Shown here: positions 9,395-18,811 of the stretch, piece after piece
Layout: every line of letters starts with the position of its first letter
Numbering within the stretch: the first letter of the stretch is position 1
Assembly (NCBI GenBank): GCA_902519955.1
Contig: CABYMF010000010.1
Location: 1-43,077, forward strand
DNA: 43,077 bases
Source of the DNA: an uncultured Bacteroidota bacterium
GTDB taxonomy: Bacteria; Bacteroidota; Bacteroidia; Flavobacteriales; Flavobacteriaceae
Direction of reading: 5' to 3'
Notes under the pieces: model-generated
The model's database searches: none
What the model was told of the DNA's origin: nothing
What the model saw: the letters and a program-made list of their open reading frames with translations, nothing else
Translations under genes and position numbers: made by a program

Positions 9395-10000
9395 ATGGCA
9401 AGATATACAGGACCTAAAACAAAAATTTCAAGAAAGTTTGGAGAACCATTATTTGGAGAAGACAGAACTCTAGAGAAGAAAAATTACCCTCCAGGTCAAC
9501 ATGGTAATAATAAAAGAAGAGCTAAGAAGTCTGAGTATGCTGTTCAACTAATGGAAAAGCAAAAGGCAAAGTATACTTATGGAATACTAGAAAAGCAATT
9601 TAGAAATATATATGATAAAGCCAATAGAGGAAAAGGTATTACAGGAGAGCTGCTCCTTCAGCTTTGTGAATCAAGACTAGATAATGTAGTTTTTAGAATG
9701 GGTATTTCAAAAACTCGAGATGGTGCTCGACAACTAGTATCTCACAAACATGTTGCAGTCAATGGATCTATTGTTAATATACCATCCTACACATTAAGGC
9801 CAGGAGATATAATATCAATAAGAGAAAAATCTAAGTCTTTAAAAACAATTGAAAGTTCTTTATTAGAAAACAACTCTGAATATGAGTGGATAAAGTTTAA
9901 TAAAGAAAGACTAGAAGGTGAATTTGTATCAATTCCTGAGAGAGATCAAATTCCAGAAAATATAAAAGAACAATTAATCGTTGAATTATACTCAAAATAA
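9395..10000 (+). CDS. rpsD: 30S ribosomal protein S4
   Basis: S4 is a primary assembly protein of the 30S body and in E. coli represses the alpha operon. The 201-residue product starts [21 protein letters not shown] and has GYPPGQHG-like [10 protein letters not shown] at 30-39, lacking the Cys cluster of zinc-type S4 proteins. The S4 RNA-binding domain covers about 93-155 ([20 protein letters not shown], then [17 protein letters not shown]). No pseudoknot regulator was recognised. Confidence 0.98.
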   Translation: MARYTGPKTKISRKFGEPLFGEDRTLEKKNYPPGQHGNNKRRAKKSEYAVQLMEKQKAKYTYGILEKQFRNIYDKANRGKGITGELLLQLCESRLDNVVFRMGISKTRDGARQLVSHKHVAVNGSIVNIPSYTLRPGDIISIREKSKSLKTIESSLLENNSEYEWIKFNKERLEGEFVSIPERDQIPENIKEQLIVELYSK

Positions 10001-10005
10001 ATAAT

Positions 10006-10998
10006 ATGTCAATTTTAAACTTCCAAAAACCAGATAAAGTGATCATGATTGATTCTACAGAATCTCATGGTAAATTTGAATTTAGACCTTTAGAACCAGG
10101 ATATGGTTTGACAATAGGGAATGCTCTACGTAGAGTTTTATTATCATCACTTGAAGGTTACGCCTTTACTTCAATAAAAATCGATGGTGTTGACCATGAA
10201 TTTTCAACTATTGAAGGTATTGTTGAAGATGTAACTGAGATAATACTTAATATCAAACAAATAAGATTGAAGAAACAAATTGATGATGTAGATAATGAGA
10301 AGATAAATGTTATAGTGGGCAATCAAAAGACATTAAAAGCTTCAGATCTGCAAAAATTTATTTCAGGTTTCCAAATACTCAACCCGGAACTAGTTATATG
10401 TAGTCTAGAAAAAGATGTTAAGTTATCTATAGAGCTAACAATTGAGAAAGGAAGGGGCTATATTCCAGCTGAAGAAAACAAAAAACAGACTGAATCTCTA
10501 GGTGTAATTTCTATTGACTCAATCTATACACCTATCAAAAACGTTAAATATAATATAGAAAATTTCAGAGTAGAGCAAAAAACTGATTATGAAAAGTTAG
10601 TCTTTGAAATTGTTACAGATGGATCAATTCATCCTAAAGATGCTTTGACAGAGGCTGCAAAAATATTAATTCACCACTTTATGTTATTCTCTGATGAATT
10701 AATAACGTTAGAGGCAGATGAAATTGCTCAATCAGAAACATATGATGAGGAGTCTCTCCATATGAGACAATTATTAAAGACAAAACTAATTGATATGGAC
10801 TTGTCAGTTAGGGCCCTAAACTGTCTAAAAGCCGCTGAGGTTGATACTCTGGGTGACCTTGTTTCATTTAACAAAAATGATCTTATGAAATTTAGAAACT
10901 TTGGTAGGAAATCACTTACTGAATTGGAAGAATTGGTTATACTAAAGGGCCTATCTTTTGGAATGGATCTTGCTAAATATAAATTAGATAAAGATTAA
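10006..10998 (+). CDS. rpoA: RNA polymerase alpha subunit
   Basis: RpoA nucleates core RNA polymerase assembly and its C-terminal domain contacts DNA and activators. The 330-residue product shows the N-terminal dimerisation domain ([26 protein letters not shown] at residues 26-51) and an alpha-CTD at about 255-322 with [20 protein letters not shown] and [14 protein letters not shown]. It lies between rpsD and rplQ as in the alpha operon. Confidence 0.98.
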   Translation: MSILNFQKPDKVIMIDSTESHGKFEFRPLEPGYGLTIGNALRRVLLSSLEGYAFTSIKIDGVDHEFSTIEGIVEDVTEIILNIKQIRLKKQIDDVDNEKINVIVGNQKTLKASDLQKFISGFQILNPELVICSLEKDVKLSIELTIEKGRGYIPAEENKKQTESLGVISIDSIYTPIKNVKYNIENFRVEQKTDYEKLVFEIVTDGSIHPKDALTEAAKILIHHFMLFSDELITLEADEIAQSETYDEESLHMRQLLKTKLIDMDLSVRALNCLKAAEVDTLGDLVSFNKNDLMKFRNFGRKSLTELEELVILKGLSFGMDLAKYKLDKD

Positions 10999-11008
10999 AT
11001 ATTAGAAA

Positions 11009-11431
11009 ATGAGACACGGTAAAAAAGTCATAAAACTAGGTAGAAAGACTGCTCATAGAAAAGCTTTATTAGCAAATATGGCTGTCTCTCTTTTTGAACA
11101 TAAAAGAATTACTACTACTTCAACAAAGGCAAAAGCATTAAAAATATTTGTTGAGCCTTTAATAACAAAGTCTAAGAAAGATAATGTTCATAATAGAAGA
11201 CTATGTTTTAGTAAACTTAGGAATAAGGTTGGTGTAAAAATTTTGTTTGATGAAATATCAAGTAAGGTTGCTGATCGTCCTGGTGGATATACAAGAATTA
11301 TTAAATTAGGCAATAGGATGGGAGATAATGCATCAATGGCTATGATTGAACTGGTTGATTTTAATTTTATATATAATAATGCTTCTTCTACTAAAACTGA
11401 AGTTCCCATTGAAGAAACAACAACCGAATAA
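11009..11431 (+). CDS. rplQ: 50S ribosomal protein L17
   Basis: L17 sits near the tunnel exit of the 50S subunit. The 140-residue product contains [43 protein letters not shown] and [28 protein letters not shown], then an acidic, Thr/Glu-rich tail of about 20 residues ending [11 protein letters not shown], the sort of extension common in Bacteroidetes L17. It is the last ribosomal gene of the block; a hairpin terminator follows 22 bases after its stop. Confidence 0.98.
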   Translation: MRHGKKVIKLGRKTAHRKALLANMAVSLFEHKRITTTSTKAKALKIFVEPLITKSKKDNVHNRRLCFSKLRNKVGVKILFDEISSKVADRPGGYTRIIKLGNRMGDNASMAMIELVDFNFIYNNASSTKTEVPIEETTTE

Positions 11432-11453
11432 TACCTTATAAAAAGTAATTAAC

Positions 11454-11488
11454 AAAAGGATATATGTTTTTTCATATATCCTTTTTTT
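11454..11488 (+). terminator. Rho-independent terminator after rplQ
   Basis: A perfect 13-bp inverted repeat (left arm 11454-11466, right arm 11473-11485) with a six-T loop is followed by T's to 11488. Only three of the 13 pairs are G-C, so it may be leaky. It lies 22 bases after the rplQ stop and only 20 bases before the carA ATG. Confidence 0.85.
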
Positions 11489-11508
11489 GTTTAATTTTAT
11501 TCTCCGAA

Positions 11509-12606
11509 ATGTCCAACCAAAAAAGAAAAAAAGGTCTTGTACTATTAGCTGATGGTACGATTTTTTATGGTCGTTCTGCTGGTATTGATGGCACTTCTTA
11601 TGGTGAAATTTGTTTTAATACAGGAGTAACTGGCTATCAAGAAATTTTCACAGATCCTTCATATTTTGGACAGATTATGGTTACTACAACTTCACATATT
11701 GGTAACTATGGAATAAAAATGTCTGAGTCTCAATCTAAAGAGATATTTATTAGTGGTTTAATCTGTAAATCATTTAGCTCAGTTAACTCAAGAACAAATT
11801 CTAAATCATTAAAAGAATGGTTTAAGTCAAAGAATTTAGTTACACTGTGTGATGTGGATACCAGAGCATTAGTCAGATATATAAGAGATAATGGGGCTAT
11901 GAACGCTGCAATCACAACTGAGACTGATATAATTGACACAATCAAAAAAAACCTTGATAAATTCCCAAGGATGGATGGTCTAGAACTCGCCTCAAAGGTT
12001 TCTACAAAAAAACCTTATGAATTTGGTGACAGCAATTCTCAAGCTCGACTAGCTGTGATAGATCTTGGAATTAAAAAAAATATACTTGAAAATTTTTCAA
12101 GAAGAGGGTTATTTATAAAAGTATTTCCCTATGATACTGATATTGAAGAGATGCTAAAGTTTAAACCTAATGGGTTTTTTCTATCAAATGGTCCTGGTGA
12201 TCCAAAACCACTAAAACAGGTAATAAATACCACAAAGAAAATACTTGATAAAAATTACCCCCTTTTTGGTATATGTTTAGGTCATCAAGTAATTGCTCTT
12301 GCAAATGGAATTAAGACTTATAAAATGTTTAACGGGCATAGGGGGATTAATCATCCTGTTCTAAATTTAAATACTGGTAGAGGTGAGATTACTTCACAAA
12401 ATCATGGTTTTGCAGTTGACTATGATACTGCAGTTTCAAATAAATCTGTAAAAATATCACATAAACATCTCAATGATCAGACTATAGCAGGTCTTGAAAT
12501 TAAAGGAAAGGATTGCTTCTCAGTTCAGTATCATCCTGAAGCAGGGCCAGGTCCTAATGATGGAAACTATTTATTTGATCAATTTCTTTCAAAACTTAAT
12601 CAATAA
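11509..12606 (+). CDS. carA: Carbamoyl-phosphate synthase small (glutaminase) subunit
   Basis: CarA hydrolyses glutamine and channels ammonia to CarB for carbamoyl phosphate, which feeds pyrimidine and arginine synthesis. With the start at 11509 the protein has 365 residues. The N-terminal CPSase domain shows [17 protein letters not shown] and [20 protein letters not shown]; the class I amidotransferase domain (from about 180) has the nucleophile Cys256 in FGICLGHQ and His342/Glu344 in YHPEAGPGP. An in-frame ATG at 11464 lies in the terminator hairpin loop and would add 15 hydrophobic residues unlike the family, so I reject it. The stop overlaps the eno ATG by one base. Its partner carB is about 25 kb away in this window. 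Confidence 0.97.
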   Translation: MSNQKRKKGLVLLADGTIFYGRSAGIDGTSYGEICFNTGVTGYQEIFTDPSYFGQIMVTTTSHIGNYGIKMSESQSKEIFISGLICKSFSSVNSRTNSKSLKEWFKSKNLVTLCDVDTRALVRYIRDNGAMNAAITTETDIIDTIKKNLDKFPRMDGLELASKVSTKKPYEFGDSNSQARLAVIDLGIKKNILENFSRRGLFIKVFPYDTDIEEMLKFKPNGFFLSNGPGDPKPLKQVINTTKKILDKNYPLFGICLGHQVIALANGIKTYKMFNGHRGINHPVLNLNTGRGEITSQNHGFAVDYDTAVSNKSVKISHKHLNDQTIAGLEIKGKDCFSVQYHPEAGPGPNDGNYLFDQFLSKLNQ

Positions 12607-13898
12607 TGACAAAAATTAAGAGTATTGTAGCAAGACAAATTTTTGATTCAAGAGGTAACCCTACAGTTGAGGCTGATGTAATTACTTCAAATGGAGTACT
12701 AGGAAGAGCTGCTGTTCCTTCAGGGGCGTCAACTGGTCAACATGAGGCTGTTGAGTTGAGAGATAATACTAAAGATTTCATGGGTAAATCAGTATTTGAA
12801 GCAATTAAAAATATAAATGGATTAATTTTAAAAAAATTAGAAAATTTATCAGTTTTTGACCAAGAATTAATTGATTCAAAGATGATAGCGCTTGATAGTA
12901 CTCCTAATAAATCAAAATTAGGGGCTAATGCTATTCTCTCCGTTTCATTGGCAGTTGCAAAAGCGGCAGCATTAGAAAAAAAAATATCTCTTTTCAAGTA
13001 TTTAGGTGATAATAACTCAAATATATTACCTGTGCCATTAATGAATATTATTAATGGAGGTAGTCACTCTGATTCTCCTATCTCTTTTCAAGAGTTTATG
13101 ATTGTTCCAATTGGAGCAACCAGTTTTAGTCAGGCCCTACAAATTGGTAATGAAGTTTTTCATAATTTAAAAAAAATTCTAACGTCTAGAGGACTTTCAA
13201 CTGCAGTTGGAGATGAAGGTGGTTTTGCACCTAATTTAAATGGCACAGAAGATGCTATTGATACAATTATTCAAGCAGTCGAAAAAGCTGGATATAAAAT
13301 GACCGATGATGTAATGCTTGCTCTTGATTGTGCTTCTTCAGAGTTCTTCAAAGATGGATATTATGATTACTCAATATTTGAAAGGGGTAATAGTTCCAAA
13401 TTAACATCTGAAGAACAGGTCAATCTTTTAGTTGATCTTTGTGAAAAATATCCTATAATTTCAATTGAAGATGGAATGGATGAAAATGACTGGGACGGTT
13501 GGAAGCTTTTAACAGAGAAAATTGGAGATAAAGTTCAATTGGTAGGTGATGATTTGTTTGTTACTGATAACTCAAGGTTATTAAGGGGAATTAGTGAAAA
13601 AATTGGAAATTCAATTTTAATTAAATTTAATCAAGTTGGATCTTTGACAGAGACTATTTCATGTATTAATCTAGCTTCAGAAAACAATTTTACTTCAGTA
13701 ATATCACATAGATCTGGAGAAACAGAGGACTCAACTATAGCAGATCTTTCTGTTGCCTTTAATACAGGGCAAATAAAGACAGGTTCTATGTCAAGAAGTG
13801 ATAGAATGTCCAAATACAACCAATTAATTAGAATTGAGGAAGAATTAGGTGACTCAGCTAAATTTCTTGGAAAAAACGCTTTTAATTTAAACTTCTAA
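12606..13898 (+). CDS. eno: Enolase
   Basis: Enolase interconverts 2-phosphoglycerate and phosphoenolpyruvate in glycolysis and gluconeogenesis. The 430-residue length is standard. Motifs seen are [12 protein letters not shown] (14-25), [14 protein letters not shown], catalytic Glu204 in GDEGGFAPN, metal ligands Asp241 (ALDCASSEF), Glu288 (SIEDGMDE) and Asp315 (VGDDLFVT), catalytic Lys340 ([11 protein letters not shown]) and [15 protein letters not shown] at 367-381. Co-directional with carA (1-base overlap), probably one transcript. The spacer after it up to gltA is about 66 bases and very AT-rich. Confidence 0.98.
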   Translation: MTKIKSIVARQIFDSRGNPTVEADVITSNGVLGRAAVPSGASTGQHEAVELRDNTKDFMGKSVFEAIKNINGLILKKLENLSVFDQELIDSKMIALDSTPNKSKLGANAILSVSLAVAKAAALEKKISLFKYLGDNNSNILPVPLMNIINGGSHSDSPISFQEFMIVPIGATSFSQALQIGNEVFHNLKKILTSRGLSTAVGDEGGFAPNLNGTEDAIDTIIQAVEKAGYKMTDDVMLALDCASSEFFKDGYYDYSIFERGNSSKLTSEEQVNLLVDLCEKYPIISIEDGMDENDWDGWKLLTEKIGDKVQLVGDDLFVTDNSRLLRGISEKIGNSILIKFNQVGSLTETISCINLASENNFTSVISHRSGETEDSTIADLSVAFNTGQIKTGSMSRSDRMSKYNQLIRIEEELGDSAKFLGKNAFNLNF

Positions 13899-13941
13899 AA
13901 ATTTAAATTTTATTTAATTTTTTTCTTAACTGTAGGTAATT

Positions 13942-13949
13942 TAAATTTG
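13942..13949 (+). promoter_or_regulatory. Possible -7 box of the gltA promoter
   Basis: TAAATTTG matches the Bacteroidetes -7 consensus TAnnTTTG exactly and lies 15 bases before the citrate synthase ATG. No TTG could be found at the expected -33 position, so the call rests on one element in AT-rich DNA. Confidence 0.4.
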
Positions 13950-13964
13950 TAGAAATACCTATAG

Positions 13965-15260
13965 ATGGATAGATCTGCAAAAATTGAATATAATGGTAAA
14001 TCTTATACCTTTCCAATAATAACTGGTACTGAGGATGAAGAAGCAATTGATATAAACAAATTAAGAGCTGAGACAGGTCTAATCACCTATGATCCAGGCT
14101 ATAAGAATACAGGTCATTGTATTAGTAATATAACTTATCTTGATGGTGAAAATGGGATCTTAAGATATAGAGGTTACTCAGTTGATGAATTATGTGAGAA
14201 AAAATCTTTTTTAGATGTAGTTTATCTTCTAATTTTTGGTGATTTACCTACTGAAAATGAGTTAAATAAATTTCAAAATGATATTAGAGAAGAAGCTCTA
14301 GTTGATGAAGACTTAAAAGGTATCTTCAAAAGTTTCCCAAGGTCTGCTCACCCTATGGGCGTATTATCATCGTTAACCTCGGCATTAATTGCATTTAATC
14401 CTCTCAATGAAACGAAGATCTCTATAAATGATAAGAAAGGAACAACTGAAGATGATAAAATGTATGTATCAACAGTAAGGCTTTTATCAAAATTCCCAAT
14501 TATTTCATCATGGACACTTAGAAAAATTAAAGGTCTCCCTCTTAATTATAGTAATAATAAATTATCATACACTGAAAATATTGCATATATGATGTTTGCT
14601 CTTCCTAACAGAGAATATGTCCAAAATGATGTTATAGTTAATGCATTGAATACACTTTTAATACTTCATGCAGATCATGAACAGAATTGTTCAACATCCA
14701 CAGTCAGGATTGTTGGTTCTTCATATGCTGGACTTTATGCATCTATTTCAGCAGGTATAGGCGCGCTTTGGGGAAGACTTCACGGTGGAGCCAATCAAGC
14801 TGTAATTGAAATGTTAGAACTTATTAAAAATGATAATTCAAATATTGATAAGTATATAGATAGGGCTAAAGATAAATCAGATCCATTTAGATTAATGGGA
14901 TTTGGCCACAGAGTATATAAGAACTTTGACCCAAGGGCTAAAATTATAAAAAAAGCAGCTCACCAGGTTCTAAATGATTTAGGAATTGATGACCCTGTTT
15001 TAGATATTGCAAAATCAATAGAGGAAAAAGCATTAAATGATAAATATTTTATTGAAAAAAAACTATATCCTAATGTCGACTTCTATTCTGGGATAATATA
15101 TAGAGCATTGGGAATTCCAACTGATATGTTTACTGTTATGTTTGCACTTGGAAGAATTCCAGGCTGGATTGCACAATGGAAAGAGATGAGAGATTCTAAT
15201 AATCCAATTGGTAGACCTAGACAAATTTATAACGGACCTACTCAAAGGAAAATTTCATAA
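13965..15260 (+). CDS. gltA: Citrate synthase
   Basis: Condenses acetyl-CoA and oxaloacetate into citrate, the entry step of the TCA cycle. The 431-residue protein is of the type II, E. coli-like class, with the N-terminal beta domain (EYNGKSYTFPIITGTED) followed by the helical core. Catalytic residues by motif: His273 (LWGRLHGGANQA), His315 (GFGHRVYKNFDPRA) and Asp372 (YPNVDFYSG). LHADHEQNCSTSTVRIVGSS is at about 235-253. It follows eno after a 66-base gap with a possible promoter, so it may form its own unit with argS, which begins 8 bases after it. Confidence 0.97.
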   Translation: MDRSAKIEYNGKSYTFPIITGTEDEEAIDINKLRAETGLITYDPGYKNTGHCISNITYLDGENGILRYRGYSVDELCEKKSFLDVVYLLIFGDLPTENELNKFQNDIREEALVDEDLKGIFKSFPRSAHPMGVLSSLTSALIAFNPLNETKISINDKKGTTEDDKMYVSTVRLLSKFPIISSWTLRKIKGLPLNYSNNKLSYTENIAYMMFALPNREYVQNDVIVNALNTLLILHADHEQNCSTSTVRIVGSSYAGLYASISAGIGALWGRLHGGANQAVIEMLELIKNDNSNIDKYIDRAKDKSDPFRLMGFGHRVYKNFDPRAKIIKKAAHQVLNDLGIDDPVLDIAKSIEEKALNDKYFIEKKLYPNVDFYSGIIYRALGIPTDMFTVMFALGRIPGWIAQWKEMRDSNNPIGRPRQIYNGPTQRKIS

Positions 15261-15268
15261 TAAATTAA

Positions 15269-17038
15269 ATGGAAATCAAATCAGAGATTTCAAATCTTGC
15301 ATCTAATTTTTTAAATAAAAATTTTAACATTAAAGCTGACTTTATTGAAATTCAAAATACTAAAAAAGACTTTGTGGGTGATATTACAATTGTACTTTTT
15401 CCATATTTAAAAAATATTGATAAAGATAAATCAGATTTTGGTAAAAAATTTGGTGATTATATTAAAAAAAATTCATCCAATATTCATGATTTTAATATAG
15501 CAGGCGGATTTTTAAACCTTACCATTTCTGATAATTATTACACAAATTTTATAAATTCAATTATTGATAATCTAAATTTTGGTAAAACAGAACCTTCTAA
15601 TGAGACATTTATTATTGAATTCTCTTCTCCAAATACAAATAAACCTCTTCACTTAGGCCATATAAGAAACAACCTATTAGGATATTCTATTTCTAAAATT
15701 TTAGAAGCTAATGGTAAAAAAGTTCAAAAAGTTCAAATAATCAATGATCGTGGGATTCATATATGTAAATCTATGATTGCCTGGAAACAATTTGCTAATG
15801 GATCAACCCCAAAATCATTAAATGTTAAAGGAGATAAATTTGTGGGTGATTATTATATAATGTTTGATAAAATTCATAAAGAACAGATGAAAGATTTAAT
15901 TGAATCTGGTATGGATAAAGATTTAGCATCTGAGAGCACTGATATAATGAAATCTGCTAAAGAGGAGCTAACAAAATGGGAGAATAATGATAAAGAAACA
16001 AGAGAAATATGGAAAATGATGAATGACTGGGTATATAATGGTTTTGACAAGACATACAATCTACTTGGTGTTTCGTTTGATAAAAATTATTTTGAAAGTG
16101 ATACCTATCTTTTGGGTAAAGACATAATTTTAGAAGGACTAAAAAATAATGTGTTATACAAAAGAGATGACTCATCAGTATGGATAAATTTAGATAGTGA
16201 TGGTTTTGATGAGAAGCTTTTGTTAAGATCTGATGGTACATCTGTTTATATTACGCAAGATCTAGGTACTGCAGTTCAAAGGATTTCTGATCATTCTAAT
16301 GTAAAGGGTATGATTTACACAGTTGGTAATGAACAAGATTATCATTTTAAAGTATTATTTAAAATATTAAAGAAATTAGGTTATGATTGGGCTGATAATC
16401 TCTATCATTTAAGTTATGGAATGGTAGATCTTCCAACTGGAAAAATGAAAAGTAGAGAAGGGACTGTCGTTGATGCAGACGATTTGATTTATGAACTTAT
16501 TGATACTGTTAAAGAAACAACAAAGAGCCTAGATAAATATCAGTCATCAAATGAATTATTAGATTATGAAGAATATAGAAAGATTGCACTAGCTGCACTT
16601 AAGTATTATATACTAAAAGTTGATCCAAAAAAAAATATTTTATTTAACCCTGAAGAATCAATTGATTTAACAGGTAATACTGGTCCTTTTATTCAATATG
16701 CATATGTTAGAATTAAATCAATTCTTAAAAAGGTTAATAAGGATGCAGGTATTAATATTGAATATAAGTTAAATGAAAAAGAGAAAGAGGTAATTAAGGT
16801 TATTCATGAATTTCCTTCAGTAATTAAAAGTTCATACAAAGAACTCTCACCTGCATTAATCGCTAATTATCTTTATGATTTAGTTAAAAGCTATAACTCT
16901 CTTTATCAAAACCATCATATTCTTAATTCTGAGAGTAAAGACTCAACTTCAATTAGGCTAACTATTTCATCTAAGACTGCTGAGATTATTGAATCCTGTT
17001 GTGATCTCTTAGGTATAGAACTACCAAATAAAATGTAA
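15269..17038 (+). CDS. argS: Arginyl-tRNA synthetase
   Basis: Class I synthetase that charges tRNA-Arg. The 589-residue protein has the N-terminal additional domain, the HIGH-type motif HLGH at 128-131 within SPNTNKPLHLGHIRNN, the KMSKS-equivalent GKMKSREG at 391-398, and the C-terminal DALR anticodon-binding domain after about 470 (NTGPFIQYAYVRIKSIL). Eight bases separate it from gltA. It converges on the proteorhodopsin gene across a shared hairpin terminator. Confidence 0.97.
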   Translation: MEIKSEISNLASNFLNKNFNIKADFIEIQNTKKDFVGDITIVLFPYLKNIDKDKSDFGKKFGDYIKKNSSNIHDFNIAGGFLNLTISDNYYTNFINSIIDNLNFGKTEPSNETFIIEFSSPNTNKPLHLGHIRNNLLGYSISKILEANGKKVQKVQIINDRGIHICKSMIAWKQFANGSTPKSLNVKGDKFVGDYYIMFDKIHKEQMKDLIESGMDKDLASESTDIMKSAKEELTKWENNDKETREIWKMMNDWVYNGFDKTYNLLGVSFDKNYFESDTYLLGKDIILEGLKNNVLYKRDDSSVWINLDSDGFDEKLLLRSDGTSVYITQDLGTAVQRISDHSNVKGMIYTVGNEQDYHFKVLFKILKKLGYDWADNLYHLSYGMVDLPTGKMKSREGTVVDADDLIYELIDTVKETTKSLDKYQSSNELLDYEEYRKIALAALKYYILKVDPKKNILFNPEESIDLTGNTGPFIQYAYVRIKSILKKVNKDAGINIEYKLNEKEKEVIKVIHEFPSVIKSSYKELSPALIANYLYDLVKSYNSLYQNHHILNSESKDSTSIRLTISSKTAEIIESCCDLLGIELPNKM

Positions 17039-17064
17039 AAAAAAGTCACCCGAAGGTGACTTTT
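17037..17064 (-). terminator. Terminator with C(UUCG)G tetraloop, between argS and proteorhodopsin
   Basis: A perfect 10-bp stem (17041-17050 with 17055-17064) closes a four-base loop. Read on the minus strand, the loop is TTCG closed by C-G, the extra-stable UUCG tetraloop, followed by eight T's (17044 down to 17037). This makes a strong terminator for the opsin gene; on the plus strand it has a shorter T-tract and may also end argS transcription. Confidence 0.9.
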
Positions 17065-17082
17065 AAATTATCTGAGTGTAAA

Positions 17083-17799
17083 TTACTTAGAAACTGCAAG
17101 GTTGTAAACAACAAGACCAAAACCGATTTTGTTAATTGCATCACCGACGTTGTAAATAACATCCATTTGACCTGCAAGGCCACTAAAGATACCACTATAC
17201 CATCCATCAGTTCCAGCCATATATCCTATAGGATAAATAGCCCAACCTATTAGTACGAATTTACATAGCATTTTATGAGCACTCTCAACGTTACCACCAG
17301 CTGATTTAGCAAGCTTAGAAGCTCCACCAAACCAAATTTCAGCAACAATTGCAAAATAAGCTATACCAGAAACAAGACCCCATAATTGAGCGTCTAGAGG
17401 TCCAATACCTGCTTCTCCAAAGTAACCAGTTACTAACATTACCGTTGAAAGTAGAATAAGTTTCCATAATAGGCTTTTTGTAGCACCTGATGGCTTTAAA
17501 ATTAGATAAAACTCTACACACATAAGTGGTACAGTTAAGATCCAATCTACATACCTATAGGCAGTAGTAATGTCACCTTCCATAGCAGCATTTCTCATGT
17601 AGTAATAGTGAAGAGCTGCAATACCAGTAATTAAAGCTGATACAAGCATAGAAGTTTTCCACTTATCTGCAACCATATTCATAGCTGAGAAAAAGAACAT
17701 TGTAGATGCTAACATAGCAGCAAATCCAATCCAAAAAGTGAAATCAGTCAAGCTTAAATCAGTGGCTAATACTGGTAAAATACTTAATAAATTTTCCAT
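17083..17799 (-). CDS. Proteorhodopsin, proton-pumping, predicted green-absorbing
   Basis: A seven-helix retinal protein that pumps protons out of the cell in light. The 238-residue sequence has seven hydrophobic segments. Key residues are His64 (helix B, the PR His75 equivalent), Asp85 as proton acceptor, Thr89 and Glu96 as donor (the D-T-E pattern in RYVDWILTVPLMCVE), Asp220 as counter-ion and Lys224 for the Schiff base (DAINKIGFG). The spectral-tuning site (PR residue 105) is Met93, which in flavobacterial PRs goes with green absorption. The gene is alone on its transcript, bounded by a strong terminator, and is divergent from blh across 109 bases. No Na+ (NDQ) or Cl- (NTQ) motif is present, so a proton pump is the clear reading. 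Confidence 0.97.
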   Translation of the reverse strand: MENLLSILPVLATDLSLTDFTFWIGFAAMLASTMFFFSAMNMVADKWKTSMLVSALITGIAALHYYYMRNAAMEGDITTAYRYVDWILTVPLMCVEFYLILKPSGATKSLLWKLILLSTVMLVTGYFGEAGIGPLDAQLWGLVSGIAYFAIVAEIWFGGASKLAKSAGGNVESAHKMLCKFVLIGWAIYPIGYMAGTDGWYSGIFSGLAGQMDVIYNVGDAINKIGFGLVVYNLAVSK

Positions 17800-17908
17800 A
17801 ATTAAATTAATTATTGTTTATAAAAAAGTAAATTAAATAAAATAATGGAGTAAAAAAAGATTATTTGAAAAAAAATCATATCTTATTTTATGAATATTTT
17901 AATAAAAT
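17800..17908. promoter_or_regulatory. Divergent opsin-blh promoter region
   Basis: This 109-base, very AT-rich spacer must hold the promoters of both divergent genes. I found no perfect TAnnTTTG box on either strand. The best minus-strand candidate is TACTTTTT at 17830-17823, 23 bases before the opsin ATG, with one mismatch and no clear -33 TTG. A dyad lies at its right end. Confidence 0.6.
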
Positions 17909-17910
17909 AT
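17894..17910. repeat. 8-bp inverted repeat overlapping the blh start codon
   Basis: ATATTTTA (17894-17901) and TAAAATAT (17903-17910) form a perfect dyad with a one-base spacer; the right arm includes the first two bases of the blh ATG. Such a site could be an operator, but all-AT dyads arise readily by chance here. Confidence 0.45.
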
Positions 17911-18793
17911 GGTAAAAATTATTAAATCAAGAATACTAATTTTTATTATCTCTATAGGTATAAGTTTCTTATTACCAGTAATTTATCAAGATATATTAGG
18001 CTTTATATTAATTCTTTCTATTGGAATAATTCATGGAGCAAATGACCTGTTAATAATTAAAAAATATACTAGAAAAAATAACTTATATAGTCAAATTTCT
18101 TATTTTTTATCGTATTTAGGACTAGTTTTTCTTGGCTTTTTATTCTTTTATCTTTTTCCTTCAATTGCCTTACTATCATTTGTATTGGTCTCAATTTATC
18201 ATTTTGGAGAGCAACATTGGGTGGCGAATATATCAAATACTAACATTGTTAAAATAAAAAAGTTATATCCCATTATTTTACATGGTTTAATATTTTTTGT
18301 AATTGTATTTATGAATAATATAAATATTGTAAATAATGTCTTATTAAGTTTTAATACTATTTCTCTTAATTATTCTTCATTAAGAATTTTACTTATTATA
18401 TTATTCTTACTATATATGATATTTCTACTATCATCTAAGTCAATGAGGGGCTATTTTGTAGGTGAGTTTGTATTCTTTATTTTATTATTCTTTTTAACAC
18501 TAAATTCGAGCTTGATTTATGGTTTTTCTATTTATTTCATTTTTTTTCATAGTCTTTTATCTATTAATGATCAAGTCAAATATATTTATGGTGACGATAG
18601 TTTAGGATTCATCAAAAAGTATTTAATTAGTGCATTACCATATTTTATTCTTTCTATATTGTTTTTAACTGGATTCTATTTTTTTATTGACTTTGAATCT
18701 TTAAACATTATTCCAATTATGTTTACTTTTCTTGCTGCAATTACTTTCCCTCATGTTTTTGTGATTGAAAAAATGTATAGCATTATGAAATAG
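17909..18793 (+). CDS. blh: Beta-carotene 15,15'-dioxygenase, Brp/Blh family
   Basis: Cleaves beta-carotene symmetrically into two retinal molecules, the chromophore for the neighbouring opsin. The 294-residue protein is a multi-pass membrane protein of usual family length. Conserved His residues appear in the family motifs: His42 (GIIHGANDLLI), His98 and His103 (SIYHFGEQHW), His214 (FFHSLLSINDQ) and His282 (TFPHVFVIEKMY); in this family such residues bind iron. It is divergent from the proteorhodopsin and 39 bases before folD. No other carotenoid genes (crtE, B, I, Y) are in the window, so its substrate must come from genes elsewhere. Very AT-rich, Ile/Phe/Leu-rich sequence. Confidence 0.94.
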   Translation: MVKIIKSRILIFIISIGISFLLPVIYQDILGFILILSIGIIHGANDLLIIKKYTRKNNLYSQISYFLSYLGLVFLGFLFFYLFPSIALLSFVLVSIYHFGEQHWVANISNTNIVKIKKLYPIILHGLIFFVIVFMNNINIVNNVLLSFNTISLNYSSLRILLIILFLLYMIFLLSSKSMRGYFVGEFVFFILLFFLTLNSSLIYGFSIYFIFFHSLLSINDQVKYIYGDDSLGFIKKYLISALPYFILSILFLTGFYFFIDFESLNIIPIMFTFLAAITFPHVFVIEKMYSIMK

Positions 18794-18811
18794 TTTTCAC
18801 TATTCAATATG

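Noticed and set aside
11464-11508. Upstream ATG giving carA 15 extra hydrophobic residues
   Set aside because: It lies in the loop of the rplQ terminator and the added residues do not resemble CarA; the ATG at 11509 fits the family start.
17056-17253. Plus-strand 65-codon frame inside the opsin gene
   Set aside because: It is antisense to the proteorhodopsin C-terminus, starts in the terminator and has no protein-like features.
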